Positions 39,624 to 48,084 of a DNA stretch of 64,000 nucleotides are shown here, piece after piece. Position 1 is the stretch's first letter, and every line of letters starts with the position of its first letter. A program made the position numbers and the translations under genes. Below the pieces are notes generated by a model. The model searched no databases and had not been told where the DNA came from. It saw only the letters and a program-made list of their open reading frames with translations. Origin of the DNA: Myxococcales bacterium (lineage in GTDB: Bacteria; Myxococcota_A; Polyangia; Polyangiales; Polyangiaceae); contig JAEUKE010000085.1 in assembly GCA_016794345.1 (NCBI GenBank), positions 24,280 through 88,279 of the forward strand, given 5' to 3'.

Positions 39624-41789
39624 GTGGCCGCTGCCCTCGCCGCGGAGCTGGTTCAGAGCCTCGCTCGAAGGCAGCTCGGCTCGGGCCTCTTCCCTCTCGT
39701 CCGGTGGCGGAGCGGGAGGCGGGACGAGATCGAGACCTCGCCGTTCGGAGCCACGTTCGTCGTCCACGCGCTGAGGCGCGCGCGCGCCGCGCTCCCCGAC
39801 GAGCCTCGCGCCGAGGCCGGCGCAGTCGTCGAGCGCACGATCCAGGCACTCCGGCGCGCGCCCGATCCTGACGGACGCGTCCGCTTCCTCGGCCCCTCGT
39901 CGGACATTCGCCCCGACGTCGACGACACGGCGTGTCTCTGGCTCGCGCTGGGCGACGCCGGCGACCCGTGGCCGCCGAGCGTGCTCGACGCGATCGAGCG
40001 CGCGGCCCTCGGCCACGGCGGCTTCGCCAACGACTTCGAGCCCCGAGCTCCTGCAGCCGTGGAGATCGCGAGCACGACCGCCGCCCTCGCGTTGCTCGCG
40101 CGTGCCGGCCGATCGAACGACGGCGCCGCGCGGTACGTGGCGCGATCGGCCGAGAGGATCTGCGCGGGCGGTGCTCCGTCCGGGTTCTTCTTTCCTTCGA
40201 GGTTCTTCGCCGCGTTCGTGGTCGCGCGTGCGGCGATCGATCTCGGCGTCGAGTCGCTCGGAGCAGCCGCGGCGCGCCTCGGCGCTTGGGTCGCGGAGGC
40301 GGCCCGCCCCGAGGGTCCGCTCCTCGAGCAGAGCGCGGCCCTCTGGGTGCTCGAATCGACCGGAGGGCCGATCTCGCTCCGCCGCGCGCTCTCGGAGTCA
40401 GTCGCGGAGGCCGCGCGCGCAGATCATGACAGCGAGGTCTGGTTCACCGGTGACCCTCGCGCCCTCGAGCGGCGTGGGCTCGAGCTCGTCGGCTGCCCGG
40501 CCGTGGCCGAGGCGATCGCGCTCGACGCCTGGGCGCTCGCGCGACAGCCCGAGCGCCGCCTCGCTTCGCGGCGCGCCCCCGAGGCCGCCGTGATCGAGCG
40601 GCTCGATGGCGCGGGACCTGGGGCCCGCTTTCGGGTCGTAACCGGCGCCGACGAGGCCGTCGTGGAGGTGGTCCCCGCCGGGCCGGGGGTCCGCGCCTAC
40701 CGCCTGTTCGGCGCGTGGGCCGTGAGCTACCTGGGCCGGGACTCCTCCCGGGGCAGTAGCGCGGCGGACGCGATCATCGCGGCCGGCCTCGATCGGTTGA
40801 TGGCCGGCGCCGGGGACCGCGCGGCGCCGGCTGGACGGGAAAGGCTCGCGATCTGTCTCGGCGGCTCTCCCGCAACCGATGACAACTCGGTCATTTTACC
40901 CCTCGCGGCATGTGCTGGGTGCCTCGACCGTGCTCGGTGCGCGGCCGGCTCCGGGGAGGAAGAGCGACGGCCGCGTCGTTCGGACGAGCCCCTGGCCGAC
41001 CTGCTCGCCTTCCTCACCCGGACTGGCTTCACGACCCCGGCGCTCCTCGACGACGCCGCGGCGCTGCGCGCGGCCGTGAGCGATCTGGCGCGAGCGGAGC
41101 TGGAGCTCTCGTTCAAGGTGCGGGGAGACGATCTGCTCGAAGGCCCGCGCCTCACCTTCTACCAACACGCCCCCGACGCGGCGCGCGTGCTCGAGATCTT
41201 CGCCTCGATCGCCGGCGATGACGGAAGGCCGCTCTCGGAGGCGCTCCGCGACGTGGTGGCCGGGCTGCCGCTCCACCTGGGCACCGTCCACGCGCCGGAC
41301 GGTCGGCGCGCGACGAAGCTCTACGTCCGGACCGACGGCGCCGACCGCGCGCGGCTCCGCGCCGTGCTCGCGGCGCCCGAGGGCGGTCTTCGCTCCGGCA
41401 ACCTGATGGATGAGTGGATCCACGGCGTGGGCTTCTCGGTCTCCGGCGGCAGCGTGAGGACCCGTGGGTACGTCGTGGTCCCCCGCGAGCGCGTCACGGG
41501 CGATCGGGACGCCGACAGGTGGGCGCTCGAGGGCTGGGATCTCACGAGAGATGCCGAGCCGACGCTCGAGGCGCGCTACGTCCACTACCGCGGCCGCGTG
41601 TTGCCCTGGTCTCGCGCGGCCGAGCTCGGTCGGCTCGGTCCTTCGCTCTCGCGGCGCATCGGGGCGGGCCTCGATCGAGCCGGTCGCTGGTACGCTCGCT
41701 TCTTCGGCCTCCCTGCCGCGAGCGACGCCCGCTCGATCTACTTCACGCTCGGCCCACGCGTGCCCAGGTTCGACGATGATGGTCCTTGA
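39624..41789 (+). CDS. Alpha/alpha-toroid protein with DxDD-type motif and novel C-terminal half
   Basis: A 721-residue protein I cannot place fully. Residues about 1-420 look like a terpenoid-cyclase/prenyltransferase alpha-alpha toroid: DVDDTACLWLALGD (98-111) matches the DxDDTA acid motif of class II terpene cyclases, and GHGGFANDFE resembles the Gly-rich repeat. A Cys triad CAGCLDRARC (430, 433, 439) marks the junction. Residues about 455-721 alternate helices with strand pairs (RLTFYQHAPDA, TKLYVRTDGA, GYVVVPRERV, IYFTLG), reminiscent of ABBA prenyltransferases, which is only a guess. GTG start 56 bp from the divergent radical SAM gene; it overlaps the ACAD-fold gene by 14 bp, so the two are translationally coupled. 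Confidence 0.6.
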   Translation: MAAALAAELVQSLARRQLGSGLFPLVRWRSGRRDEIETSPFGATFVVHALRRARAALPDEPRAEAGAVVERTIQALRRAPDPDGRVRFLGPSSDIRPDVDDTACLWLALGDAGDPWPPSVLDAIERAALGHGGFANDFEPRAPAAVEIASTTAALALLARAGRSNDGAARYVARSAERICAGGAPSGFFFPSRFFAAFVVARAAIDLGVESLGAAAARLGAWVAEAARPEGPLLEQSAALWVLESTGGPISLRRALSESVAEAARADHDSEVWFTGDPRALERRGLELVGCPAVAEAIALDAWALARQPERRLASRRAPEAAVIERLDGAGPGARFRVVTGADEAVVEVVPAGPGVRAYRLFGAWAVSYLGRDSSRGSSAADAIIAAGLDRLMAGAGDRAAPAGRERLAICLGGSPATDDNSVILPLAACAGCLDRARCAAGSGEEERRPRRSDEPLADLLAFLTRTGFTTPALLDDAAALRAAVSDLARAELELSFKVRGDDLLEGPRLTFYQHAPDAARVLEIFASIAGDDGRPLSEALRDVVAGLPLHLGTVHAPDGRRATKLYVRTDGADRARLRAVLAAPEGGLRSGNLMDEWIHGVGFSVSGGSVRTRGYVVVPRERVTGDRDADRWALEGWDLTRDAEPTLEARYVHYRGRVLPWSRAAELGRLGPSLSRRIGAGLDRAGRWYARFFGLPAASDARSIYFTLGPRVPRFDDDGP

Positions 41790-42870
41790 TCTCGAGCTCC
41801 CCGACGCGACGCGTGCGGAGCTCGATCCCACGCTCCTCGACGCCGATCTGGAGTGGGCGCGCACCGACGTCCCGGAGGGCACGGCCGCGCGGACGCTGCG
41901 CTCGTTGATCGACCGTGGCCTCGACCGCTCGGCCATCTCGACCGACCCTTCTGCGCTTCCTCTCTTCGTCGAGGTGCTCGTGGGGATCGCGACGATGTTC
42001 CCCGCGGCCGGCGTCGTCCTGACGATGCACGCCGCGGTCCTCCACCTCGCCACCTCCTCCGGGAGCGAGGCCCAGCGAGCGCGCGTGACGAAGCCCGGCA
42101 CCCTGTGGGGGTTCGGGGCGGCGCCGCCGGCGGACACACCGCGCGCCGCGGTCGAGCGCACCTCGAGCGGCGCCGCCCTCCGAGGATCGCTCCGCCGCGT
42201 CAGCGGCGCCGGGGTCATCGAAGGGCTGGCAGCCCTCGTGCCCTACGGGAACAAGAGCGCGGTGCTGCTCGTCGAGACGGAACGCCGGGGCGTTCGCGTC
42301 GAGCCGAGCTGGGCGAGCGCCGGACTGCGCGCGTCCTCCACACGAGCCGTGCACTTCGACGACGTCGAGGTCGACCGTGACGATGTCGTCACGCTCGTCG
42401 AGTCCGCGGCCGAGCTGCCCTCGTGGGAGACCGCGATGATCGGGCTGTGCGCCGTTTGCGCCGGTATCGCGCGGCGGGCAGCCCTGATCGCGCTCGAACA
42501 GCTGCGCGCCGACCGGACGGGCCCGGCGGTGCGCCGGGCCAGCCGCAGCGAGCTCGCGAGCGCGCTCGAAGAGGCCACCGCCGCGATGGCCATCACGCGG
42601 GCGCTCGCCGCGCGAGCGCGCCGCGGCCCGACGGATCGCGTCGCCCTCCTCGGCGCGAAGATGGCGACCGCGGCTGCAGCCGAGCGCGCGGTCGACGCGG
42701 CGCGCTCCGTCGTCGGGATGGAGAGCTTCGAGCCCCCCCACCCGCTCGAGCGCCTCTCGCGGGACGTGCTCGGGGTGAGGCACTTCTTCCCGGTGGACCC
42801 CGTCGCGCTCGACGTCATGCTCGACGTGATCGCCCCGGAGTCGAAGGCCCGAGGCGGTGACGCAACGTAA
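41776..42870 (+). CDS. Acyl-CoA dehydrogenase-fold protein
   Basis: A 364-residue protein with the acyl-CoA dehydrogenase layout: N-terminal helical domain, middle beta domain (VEPSWASAGLRASSTRAVHFDDVEVDRDDVV, close to the usual W...G.R.T....F..V.V pattern), and C-terminal helices ending in PLERLSRDVLGVRHFF, which matches the common RL-RD element. I cannot identify the catalytic Glu, so it may be a dehydrogenase, a flavin monooxygenase relative or inactive. It starts inside the last codons of the toroid gene. Together with the radical SAM gene it forms a compact three-gene locus. Confidence 0.75.
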   Translation: MMVLDLELPDATRAELDPTLLDADLEWARTDVPEGTAARTLRSLIDRGLDRSAISTDPSALPLFVEVLVGIATMFPAAGVVLTMHAAVLHLATSSGSEAQRARVTKPGTLWGFGAAPPADTPRAAVERTSSGAALRGSLRRVSGAGVIEGLAALVPYGNKSAVLLVETERRGVRVEPSWASAGLRASSTRAVHFDDVEVDRDDVVTLVESAAELPSWETAMIGLCAVCAGIARRAALIALEQLRADRTGPAVRRASRSELASALEEATAAMAITRALAARARRGPTDRVALLGAKMATAAAAERAVDAARSVVGMESFEPPHPLERLSRDVLGVRHFFPVDPVALDVMLDVIAPESKARGGDAT

Positions 42871-42881
42871 CGCCTGACTTC

Positions 42882-42902
42882 CACCTGGCTTGCCAGGTGA
42901 AT
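42882..42902 (+). promoter_or_regulatory. 21-bp near-palindromic element, copy 2
   Basis: CACCTGGC-TT-GCCAGGTG is a perfect 8-bp inverted repeat, followed by AAT. It agrees with the element at 7901-7921 in 19 of 21 bases. It lies 49 bp upstream of the chosen ppk2 start and covers the alternative GTG at 42897, arguing against that start. Confidence 0.5.
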
Positions 42903-42950
42903 CAAAGAGGAAAATTCACTGGGCTGTCACCCGGGCTTCTTCGTACCGTC

Positions 42951-44111
42951 ATGGACGGTATGGGCACGAACGGAAAGAGCGAGGAGATCTCGGGGCACGG
43001 CCTCCTTCAATCGGACGATGTCGAGCCGCGGACGCCGGGCTCGAGCCGGACCGCGCGCGGCAAGAAGCCGAGGAGGACGCAGGAGGGCGACATCGCCCCC
43101 ACCCTGACCGACGAAGGAATGGCCGCGGACAGCATCGACGCCGCGACGACCGCCGCGCTCGAACAGAAGAGCGGGGCGATCCGGGATCTGCTCGCGACCA
43201 CCGATCCCGAGGACGCGACCCGCATCCTGCGGGACGTCCTCGACGAGAGCCTCAAGCGCCCCAAGGCGCGGCGCGAGGCGGACGAGGAGCTGAGCCCCGG
43301 CTGGAAAAAAGGTGGCTACCCGTACCGGTACCTGCTCTCGCGGAAGAGCTACGAAAGGCAGAAGTACGGCCTGCAGGTCGAGCTGCTCAAGCTGCAGGCC
43401 TGGGTGAAGGAGACAGGCGCGCGCGTCGTCGTGCTCTTCGAGGGGCGCGACGCCGCCGGCAAGGGTGGCGCCATCAAGCGCGTGATGGAGCACCTGAACC
43501 CCCGCGGCGCCAGGGTCGTGGCGCTCGAGAAGCCGTCGGTCCAGGAGCGCGGCCAGTGGTACTTCCAGCGTTACGTCCAGCACCTGCCGACCGCGGGGGA
43601 GATCGTCCTCTTCGATCGCAGCTGGTACAACCGCGCCGGCGTCGAGCGCGTGATGGGCTTCTGCACCGACGCCGAGTACCAGGAGTTCATGCGCCAGGCG
43701 CCGGAGTTCGAGCGCATGCTCGTGCGGCAGGGCATCCACCTCTTCAAGTTCTGGTTCTCGGTGAGCCGCCGGGAGCAGCGGCGCCGCTTCAAGGAGCGCG
43801 CCGTGCACCCGCTCAAACAATGGAAGCTGTCGCCGATCGACAAGGCCTCCCTCGACAAATGGGAGGACTACACGAAGGCGAAGGAGGCGATGTTCTTCTC
43901 CACCGACACCGCGGACGCGCCCTGGATCGTCGTGAAGAGCGATTGCAAGAAGCGCGCGCGCCTCAACGCAATCCGCTACCTGCTCCAGCGCATGCCGTAC
44001 ACGTCGAAGGACGCCGATCGCGTGGGCACCGCCGACCCGCTCCTCGTCGGGCGAGCGCAGGTCATCTACGAGCGCGGCGAGCAGCTGCTCGTCGGGAGCG
44101 CGGGAAGCTGA
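42951..44111 (+). CDS. ppk2: Polyphosphate kinase 2
   Basis: A 386-residue PPK2-family enzyme that transfers phosphate between polyphosphate and nucleotides. The core has Walker A FEGRDAAGKGG (Lys171), the lid-like segment KPSVQERGQWYFQRY, Walker B LFDRSWYNRAGVERVMG and FKFWFSVSRREQRRRF. The core (about 120-375) is preceded by an acidic, non-conserved extension of about 110 residues. ATG 42951 is used; GTG 42897 is in frame but sits within a palindromic element. Class I-III assignment needs alignment. It follows the ACAD-fold gene but is probably separately controlled. Confidence 0.93.
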   Translation: MDGMGTNGKSEEISGHGLLQSDDVEPRTPGSSRTARGKKPRRTQEGDIAPTLTDEGMAADSIDAATTAALEQKSGAIRDLLATTDPEDATRILRDVLDESLKRPKARREADEELSPGWKKGGYPYRYLLSRKSYERQKYGLQVELLKLQAWVKETGARVVVLFEGRDAAGKGGAIKRVMEHLNPRGARVVALEKPSVQERGQWYFQRYVQHLPTAGEIVLFDRSWYNRAGVERVMGFCTDAEYQEFMRQAPEFERMLVRQGIHLFKFWFSVSRREQRRRFKERAVHPLKQWKLSPIDKASLDKWEDYTKAKEAMFFSTDTADAPWIVVKSDCKKRARLNAIRYLLQRMPYTSKDADRVGTADPLLVGRAQVIYERGEQLLVGSAGS

Positions 44112-44123
44112 CCGGCCGGGCCC

Positions 44124-45332
44124 TCAGCAGAAGCACAGGCCTTCACCCCGATACGTCGGCACCACGCCGGCGATCTCGCCGCCCTCGACGAGGATCACCT
44201 CCCGGAAACGTTCCATGACCTCGCCCGCCTTGGCGTGCCGGAAGAACACCGGATCGCCGAGCGCGACGGCGTCCGCGGCGGCGCCGAGAACGGGCGTCTG
44301 GACCTCGCCGGCGCCTTCGGCCCCGGAGAGCGACAAGCCCTCCGGAAGCCACGGCCGCGGCAGCTTGTCGGGCCCCGCCGAGCCCGAGGCGACGTAGCCG
44401 CCGCCGAGGCACGTCACCATGCCCGGCGCGGGCCGGCGAACCGCCTCCAGCGCGAAGAAACACGCGGGCTCCAGGCTGCGTACGAACTCGCTCCGGTAGG
44501 CGTCGAAGAGGAGCGGCTTGAAGAGCCCCGAGCCCGCGCTCACCTCCGTCACGCCCGTGGCCGGCGTGGTCAGATCCATCGAACCGGTGCCGCCGCCGTT
44601 CACGAACGCGAGCGTGAGCCCGCGGGCGCGGAGCGCGTCGGCCATCCGCGAGCGGCGATCGCTCAGCTCCGTCATCGAGACGCTGCGGATCGCGCGCTTG
44701 GCGAGGCGCACGGCGCCGCTGTCGAACGGGCTCTCGTCCCCCAGCCCGGCGACCTGCGCTTCGTAGCCGAGCAGGCCGTGCACGGTGAGCCCCGCGTCAC
44801 GCGCCGCCTCGGCCACGAGGACCACGTCCTCGGGATCGTGGAGCGGGGACCGCCGGACGCCGAGGTGCACGCGGCCTCGGCCGAGACGGAGGCTCATGTC
44901 GGCGCAGATCACGATCCGGAGCGAGACGCCGCGACCCCGCGACGCCGCCGAGAGTCGCGCGACCGCCTCGCGTGAGTCGACGGCCAAGCTGACGGTTTTT
45001 CCCTCCTCCGTCAGAGCGGTGAGCAGCTCGACGGCCGAGCGCTCGAGCGTCGGATACGCCACGAGCAGATCATCGTGCCCGCGGCGTGCGAGCGCCGCGG
45101 CCTCGCGGACGGTGAAACACATCAGGCCGCGCGCGTTCGGCGCCGCGAGCGCGCGATCGATCAGCGCGGGGACACGGATCGACTTCGTCGCGAAGCGAAC
45201 CGACACGCCGCTCTCGCCCGCCCTGCGCACGTGGCGCTCGAGGTTGCGGTCGAAGGCGTCGAGATCGACGACCACCGCCGGCAGGTCCCGCCCCGCGATC
45301 GCTCGCCGCGCGCCGTCATAGTCGAGCACCAT
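44124..45332 (-). CDS. PLP fold-type III enzyme (D-threonine aldolase / amino-acid deaminase-like)
   Basis: A 402-residue protein of the alanine racemase N-terminal fold. VVVDLDAFDRNLERH precedes FATKSIRVP, whose Lys50 is the expected PLP Schiff-base residue. Glycine-rich phosphate-binding elements follow (FVNGGGTGSMDL, VTEVSAGSGLF). The C-terminal domain (FFRHAKAGEVMERF) resembles that of D-threonine aldolase / D-serine dehydratase, but only one of the metal-binding side chains (His) is evident. Substrate unknown. It is divergent from the secreted esterase gene and converges with ppk2 (12 bp). Confidence 0.8.
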   Translation of the reverse strand: MVLDYDGARRAIAGRDLPAVVVDLDAFDRNLERHVRRAGESGVSVRFATKSIRVPALIDRALAAPNARGLMCFTVREAAALARRGHDDLLVAYPTLERSAVELLTALTEEGKTVSLAVDSREAVARLSAASRGRGVSLRIVICADMSLRLGRGRVHLGVRRSPLHDPEDVVLVAEAARDAGLTVHGLLGYEAQVAGLGDESPFDSGAVRLAKRAIRSVSMTELSDRRSRMADALRARGLTLAFVNGGGTGSMDLTTPATGVTEVSAGSGLFKPLLFDAYRSEFVRSLEPACFFALEAVRRPAPGMVTCLGGGYVASGSAGPDKLPRPWLPEGLSLSGAEGAGEVQTPVLGAAADAVALGDPVFFRHAKAGEVMERFREVILVEGGEIAGVVPTYRGEGLCFC

Positions 45333-45408
45333 TGCGACGACGATGCACCAAGGGGGACCACCTCGGCAATGCTTCGCTCTCCCCGCCGGTCGTGCTCTCC
45401 TCCTCATC

Positions 45409-47457
45409 ATGGCCTCTCGCGGTGCGCGCCTCCTCCTCGCGGTGTCCGCCCTCGCGGCCGCGACCTGCTCCGACGACGAGACCTGCGAGGCGCCTTGTGA
45501 CACGCGGACGACGCTCATGATGAGCTACGGCCAAGGCTCCGGCTTCTTCGACGCGCCGTTCCCGAGCGACGCGCGACGCGACGCAGACGGCCGGCCGATC
45601 GTGACCGGCTTCCCCAACCCGCAGGCGATCTTCCTCGTCGATCGCGTGCTCGACATGGTGGCGAACGACACGGACGGGTTCGGCATCTCGTCGGGCATCT
45701 TCTTCCGCGCCACGGCCGCGCTCGATCCCACATCGCTCCCGTCGCTCGCCGGGAGCGTCGAGGCGACCTCGTCCGTCCAGCTCCTCGGCGTCGACGAGAC
45801 CTCGCCCGACTACCTGGTCCGCTACCCGGTCCGGAGCCATTTTGCCGTCGACCCCGGCCCATTCGGCGCCGAAAACCTCCTCTCCATCATCCCGCTCCAG
45901 GGGATGCCGCTCCGCCCCAAGACACGCTACGCGGTCGTGATCACGCGCGGCGTTCGCGACGCGGCCGGCACGGCGCTCGACGCTGCGCAGTCTGTGAAAG
46001 ATCTTCGGAGCGGCAAGACCCCGGCAGGGATGACGGAGGAAGCCGCGGCGCGGCACCAGGTCTTCGCCGCGCTCGAGGCGGGTGGCATCGGCCCCGCGGA
46101 CGTGGTCGGGCTGACCGTGTTCACGACCGGCGATCCGGTCTCCACGATGGGCCGCGCCATCGACGGCGCTCGCCAGAGCCACCTGCCCGCCCCCAACGGG
46201 GCCTTCGCGCGGACCGACGAGTTTCCGACCTATTGCGTGTACGCATCCACAATCGACATGCCGGTCTTCCAGGCCGGGACACCGCCGTTCTCCGAGGAAG
46301 GGGGTGGGTTCGTCCTCGACGCGGCCGGCGTGCCGATCTTGCAAGGGCACGAGACGGCGCGCTTCGTCGTCACCGTGCCGAAGGCACCGATGCCGGCCGA
46401 GGGCTATCCGCTGCTGGTGTTCTCCCGGACCGGAGGCGGCGGAGACCGCCCGCTCGTGGATCGCGGCGTCCGCGACGCAAACGGAGACGTCATGATCCCC
46501 GGGTCGGGGCCGGCCCTCGAGCTCGCGCGGTCCGGATACGCCGGCGCGAGCGTCGACGGGCCACACGGCGGGCTCCGCAACGTGACGAACGGCGACGAGC
46601 AGCTGCTCGTCTTCAATTTCCAGAACCCGCTGGCGCTGCGAGACAACGTGCGCCAATCCGCGCTCGAGCTCGCGCTCTTGCCCCACGTGCTCGACGGCGT
46701 CACCGTCGACGTGTCGGACTGCCCCGGCGCGTCGGCGCCGAACGACCTCGCGCGATTCGACGCGATGGCGATCATGGGCCACTCGATGGGCGCGTCCATC
46801 GCGCCGCTCGCGCTCGTGTTCGAGCCTCGATACCGGGGAATCGTGCTCAGCGGGGCCGGCGGGAGCTTCCTCGCGAACATGCTCTACAAACAGAAGCCGC
46901 TCGCCGTGAAGCCGCTCGCGGAGGTGCTCCTCGGGCTGACCGCGACCGGCTATTCGCTGGAAGAGAGCTCACCGCTCCTCTCGATGCTCCAGTGGGCGGG
47001 CGAGCCCGCCGACGATCCGATCTATGGGCGGCACGTCGTCGCGGAGCCGCTGACGGGGGGCCCCCGTCACGTCCTCATGATGCAGGGCATCGTCGACCAC
47101 TACATCATGCCGCCGATCGCCAACGCGACGAGCCTCTCCTTCGGGCTCGATCTCGCAGGCGAGGCGCTCGACAGCCAGAGCCCCGAGCTGGCCGAGCTCG
47201 ATCCGATCCTCTCGCTCCTTCCCTTCGCGGGTCGCGGCGCGACCTCCCTCCCGGCCTCGGGGAACACCGCGTCGAAGGCGGGAGAGCCGGCCACGGCGAT
47301 CCTCACCCAGACCGCCGAAGACGGCGTCGAGGACGGTCACGAGGTGGTCTTCCAGACCCAGACCCCGAAACACGCCTACGCCTGCTTCCTCGCGAGCCTG
47401 GCGGCGGGCGTGCCGCGTGTGCCCTCAGCCGGCGCGCCCGGCGACCCTTGTGACTGA
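45409..47457 (+). CDS. Secreted lipoprotein alpha/beta-hydrolase (esterase/lipase)
   Basis: A 682-residue predicted lipoprotein: signal peptide with lipobox LAAATC (Cys20), then an N-terminal domain (about 30-320) similar to Ig-like lipase N-terminal regions (FDAPFPSDARRDADGRP, RYAVVITRGVRDAAG). The C-terminal hydrolase domain has the nucleophile elbow GHSMGAS (Ser459) and later acid/His candidates (GIVDHYIM, TPKHAYACF). It is likely exported to degrade esters. ATG 45409 was chosen because it gives a clean signal. The end overlaps the convergent PhyH gene by 33 bp. Confidence 0.82.
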   Translation: MASRGARLLLAVSALAAATCSDDETCEAPCDTRTTLMMSYGQGSGFFDAPFPSDARRDADGRPIVTGFPNPQAIFLVDRVLDMVANDTDGFGISSGIFFRATAALDPTSLPSLAGSVEATSSVQLLGVDETSPDYLVRYPVRSHFAVDPGPFGAENLLSIIPLQGMPLRPKTRYAVVITRGVRDAAGTALDAAQSVKDLRSGKTPAGMTEEAAARHQVFAALEAGGIGPADVVGLTVFTTGDPVSTMGRAIDGARQSHLPAPNGAFARTDEFPTYCVYASTIDMPVFQAGTPPFSEEGGGFVLDAAGVPILQGHETARFVVTVPKAPMPAEGYPLLVFSRTGGGGDRPLVDRGVRDANGDVMIPGSGPALELARSGYAGASVDGPHGGLRNVTNGDEQLLVFNFQNPLALRDNVRQSALELALLPHVLDGVTVDVSDCPGASAPNDLARFDAMAIMGHSMGASIAPLALVFEPRYRGIVLSGAGGSFLANMLYKQKPLAVKPLAEVLLGLTATGYSLEESSPLLSMLQWAGEPADDPIYGRHVVAEPLTGGPRHVLMMQGIVDHYIMPPIANATSLSFGLDLAGEALDSQSPELAELDPILSLLPFAGRGATSLPASGNTASKAGEPATAILTQTAEDGVEDGHEVVFQTQTPKHAYACFLASLAAGVPRVPSAGAPGDPCD

Positions 47458-48084
47458 AGCGCGCACCCAATACGCGCCGACGATCACGCGAAGCCCGGGC
47501 CGCCGCTGCGGCAAGACGGCGTGGTAGAGGGCCTCGTCGGCAACGACGACCGTGCCAGGCTCGACGTGGATCTCGATCGCGCCCGGCCAGGCGGGGTCCT
47601 TGGGGTCACCCGGCGGACCAAGCGGGTCGCCGAGCCGTCGCGGATGGACAAGGAGCGGCCCGCTGTCGCCATCGCAACCACCGGGATACAAGAGGCCCAT
47701 GACCCGCTGGGGCACGTCGATGTGGAGCGTCGGGAGGAGCGGTCGCAGGCGCTCCTGGTCGATCCCGCCCACGTGGCAGTGCCAGGGCATGAAGGGGCGC
47801 CGCGCGTCCGAGACGATGCCGGCCGTCGCCTCGACGCACACGTCGCCGCCCAGGTAGGCGGCCGCAACGCCGAGCACCTCGGGGTGCGAGAGGGCTTCGC
47901 GCGCCGCCTCGCTGACGCGGCCGACGTCGCGGACGACGTGCCCGTCGTCTCTGTTCGCGCGCGCGCCGTCTCCGTAGTCGGCCTCGAGATCGAGGACGAT
48001 CTGCGCGCAGAGCGCGGGCGAGAGCAGCCGGGGCAAGACGACGTACCCGCGGCTCTTGACGAGCTCGGCCGCCTCCGCGCTCAC
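47425..48084 (-). CDS. Phytanoyl-CoA dioxygenase (PhyH) family protein
   Basis: A 219-residue Fe(II)/2-oxoglutarate oxygenase-like protein. The core reads SRGYVVLPRLLSPALC at the N terminus, GDSGPLLVHPRRLGD (the usual GPL..PGSH strand), PGTVVVADEALYH with the distal His188 and Arg199 for 2-oxoglutarate. The proximal iron motif is uncertain: WHCH (101-104) or HID (121-123). GTG start overlapping the CoA-transferase stop (GTGA), so the two are coupled and may work on one CoA-linked substrate. Function otherwise unknown. Confidence 0.78.
   Translation of the reverse strand: MSAEAAELVKSRGYVVLPRLLSPALCAQIVLDLEADYGDGARANRDDGHVVRDVGRVSEAAREALSHPEVLGVAAAYLGGDVCVEATAGIVSDARRPFMPWHCHVGGIDQERLRPLLPTLHIDVPQRVMGLLYPGGCDGDSGPLLVHPRRLGDPLGPPGDPKDPAWPGAIEIHVEPGTVVVADEALYHAVLPQRRPGLRVIVGAYWVRASVTRVAGRAG

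Noticed and set aside
42882..42902. Sigma-54 promoter reading of the 21-bp element
   Set aside because: The GG and GC dinucleotides are not at the required 10-bp separation; the inverted repeat explains the sequence better.
47425..48084. Apparent loss of the HxD iron motif (WHCH) in the PhyH protein
   Set aside because: An alternative HID at residues 121-123 could supply the motif; spacing does not decide between the two, so loss of the iron site cannot be claimed.
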